Origin: JACKNG01 sp050184115 | Lineage (GTDB): Bacteria > Pseudomonadota > Gammaproteobacteria > Ga0077536 | Direction: 5' to 3' | Assembly (NCBI GenBank): GCA_050184115.1 | Contig: JBFXAQ010000001.1 | Coordinates: 1,116,001 to 1,180,000 of the forward strand | Length of the DNA stretch: 64,000 nt | Shown: piece after piece, positions 63,211 to 64,000 of the stretch | Numbering within the stretch: position 1 is the first letter of the stretch | Layout of the letters: each line of letters begins with the position of its first letter | Made by a program: the position numbers and the translations under genes | Notes under the pieces: generated by a model | What the model was told of the DNA's origin: nothing | Database searches by the model: none | Seen by the model: only the letters and a program-made list of their open reading frames with translations

Positions 63211-64000
63211 ACTCAGCCTGCGCGCGCGCTTCCTGCTCGGCTCGCTGTTCCTGTCGGCGGTATTGATTGCTGGGTTCTGGCTGGCTATCAACCAGTTCCT
63301 CGAGGTCATGGAGGAGGAATTCATCGGCAGCGAACTGCGCGGCGAGTTCGAACGTTACGCCGACGCGGTCATCGAGGGCGGCATCGACGCCGCCACGCCG
63401 CCCGCTGGCAGCGAAGGCTTCCTGGTCGATGACGTCGCCGAGCGGCAGCTTCCAGCCGAGCTGCGCGGGCTGGCGCCGGGCGTCCATGCCGAGATCTCGA
63501 TCGGTGCGCGCGAGTACGGTGTCGCCAAGCGGCGCCTCGACGAGCACACACTCTACCTGGTGCGGGACATCGAGCAGGAGCCCATCGAACTGCTCGAACG
63601 GCGCCTGCAGGACATCGCGACCTGGGCCGGCGCGAGCGCCGTGCTCGCCGGCATTGCCTTGTCGTTGTGGTTGTCCAACCTGGTGCTGGCGCCGGTGCTC
63701 GGCCTGGAGCGCAAGCTCGCCGCCATCGAGCCGGGACTGACCCGCCCGCCGTTGCGCGATCGGGCCTTGCCGGGCGAACTCGACGCCATCGCCCACGCCT
63801 TCGACAAGGTGCTGGTCCGCTTCGACGAGTTCAGTGCGCGCGAGCGAAATTTCACCCGCGATGCCAGCCATGAGTTGCGGACTCCGCTGGCAGTGATCCT
63901 GAGCTCGGCCCAGCTCGTCGCCGGGACCCTGGAGCCGACCAGCGCGCAGGCCCCGCGCCTCGCCCGGCTGCGCGCCGCGGCCGAGCAGATGCAGGCCCTG
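63197..64000 (+). CDS. Sensor histidine kinase (truncated by window end)
   Basis: The first 268 residues are in the window. One membrane helix is near 13-30 and a second near 145-165, with a periplasmic sensor between them. A HAMP-like linker and the dimerisation domain with acceptor His225 in RDASHELRTPLAV follow. The HATPase part lies beyond the window. It is the partner of the preceding OmpR-type regulator. Confidence 0.9.
   Translation, partial: MTKPELSLRARFLLGSLFLSAVLIAGFWLAINQFLEVMEEEFIGSELRGEFERYADAVIEGGIDAATPPAGSEGFLVDDVAERQLPAELRGLAPGVHAEISIGAREYGVAKRRLDEHTLYLVRDIEQEPIELLERRLQDIATWAGASAVLAGIALSLWLSNLVLAPVLGLERKLAAIEPGLTRPPLRDRALPGELDAIAHAFDKVLVRFDEFSARERNFTRDASHELRTPLAVILSSAQLVAGTLEPTSAQAPRLARLRAAAEQMQAL

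Overview
The window looks like a chromosomal piece of a high-GC gammaproteobacterium. Evidence: the 3' end of a tRNA-Glu that matches my memory of the E. coli gene, a YheS-type ABC-F protein, a SlyD with a His-rich tail, a PepN, exosortase-type C-terminal sorting signals, and a metabolic gene set (luciferase-like flavin monooxygenases, enoyl-CoA hydratase, MaoC, EthD, PQQ dehydrogenase). I cannot name the genus. A run of 10 N at 22503-22512 shows that this is a draft assembly.

Positions 1 to about 33149 are accessory DNA: a composite defence and mobile island whose right end is a 47-nt copy of the tRNA-Glu 3' end at 33103-33149, next to a tyrosine integrase. Its left end is outside the window. 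From left to right it holds: (i) decayed IS630- and IS3-type remnants; (ii) a plus-strand pair of a SNF2/RapA-type helicase and an Hsp70/actin-fold ATPase (615-5331); (iii) a compact minus-strand gene train, 19128 down to 5465, with an XRE-HTH/SNF2/DUF3883 helicase, a CBASS CD-NTase, a Cap15-type membrane effector, a DUF1156 DNA methylase, a DUF499 ATPase and a GmrSD (DUF262/DUF1524) nuclease; (iv) a serine recombinase, an IS3 relic and two secreted proteins with PEP-CTERM-like tails, one with 240-bp repeats across the assembly gap; (v) a LexA-like repressor coupled to a UvrD-like helicase, with a palindromic operator; (vi) a phage-satellite-like replication block (HTH/terminase-small-like protein, HTH_17, helicase, zinc/TOPRIM primase, winged-helix protein, AlpA, unknown, integrase).

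The most interesting item is block iii. A two-gene type I CBASS is embedded, with overlapping genes, between a DUF3883 helicase and the DUF1156/DUF499 methylase-ATPase pair. It looks like one transcription unit that couples DNA modification and helicase functions to abortive membrane killing. The adjacent helicase/Hsp70-like pair is a second candidate undescribed system.

Right of the attachment site, 33150-33960 is a hairpin-rich array of repeated modules (A-B-A-C-B-A). It is followed by a VPLPA-CTERM protein gene whose N-terminus may be frameshifted.

From 35.8 kb to the end the DNA is ordinary chromosome: two divergent luciferase-like monooxygenases; a three-gene signalling operon (HTH-REC, REC-HD-GYP, six-PAS hybrid kinase) with a palindrome in its promoter region; a HIT protein; a stand-alone EF-G; pepN, an EthD protein, slyD and yheS; a quinoprotein dehydrogenase, a GST, an enoyl-CoA hydratase and an M18 aminopeptidase; SCO1, an MFS transporter, a small secreted protein, MaoC, VOC and SnoaL-like proteins; and an OmpR/kinase pair cut off by the window end. 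Many long antisense reading frames here are GC-rich shadows and are omitted.
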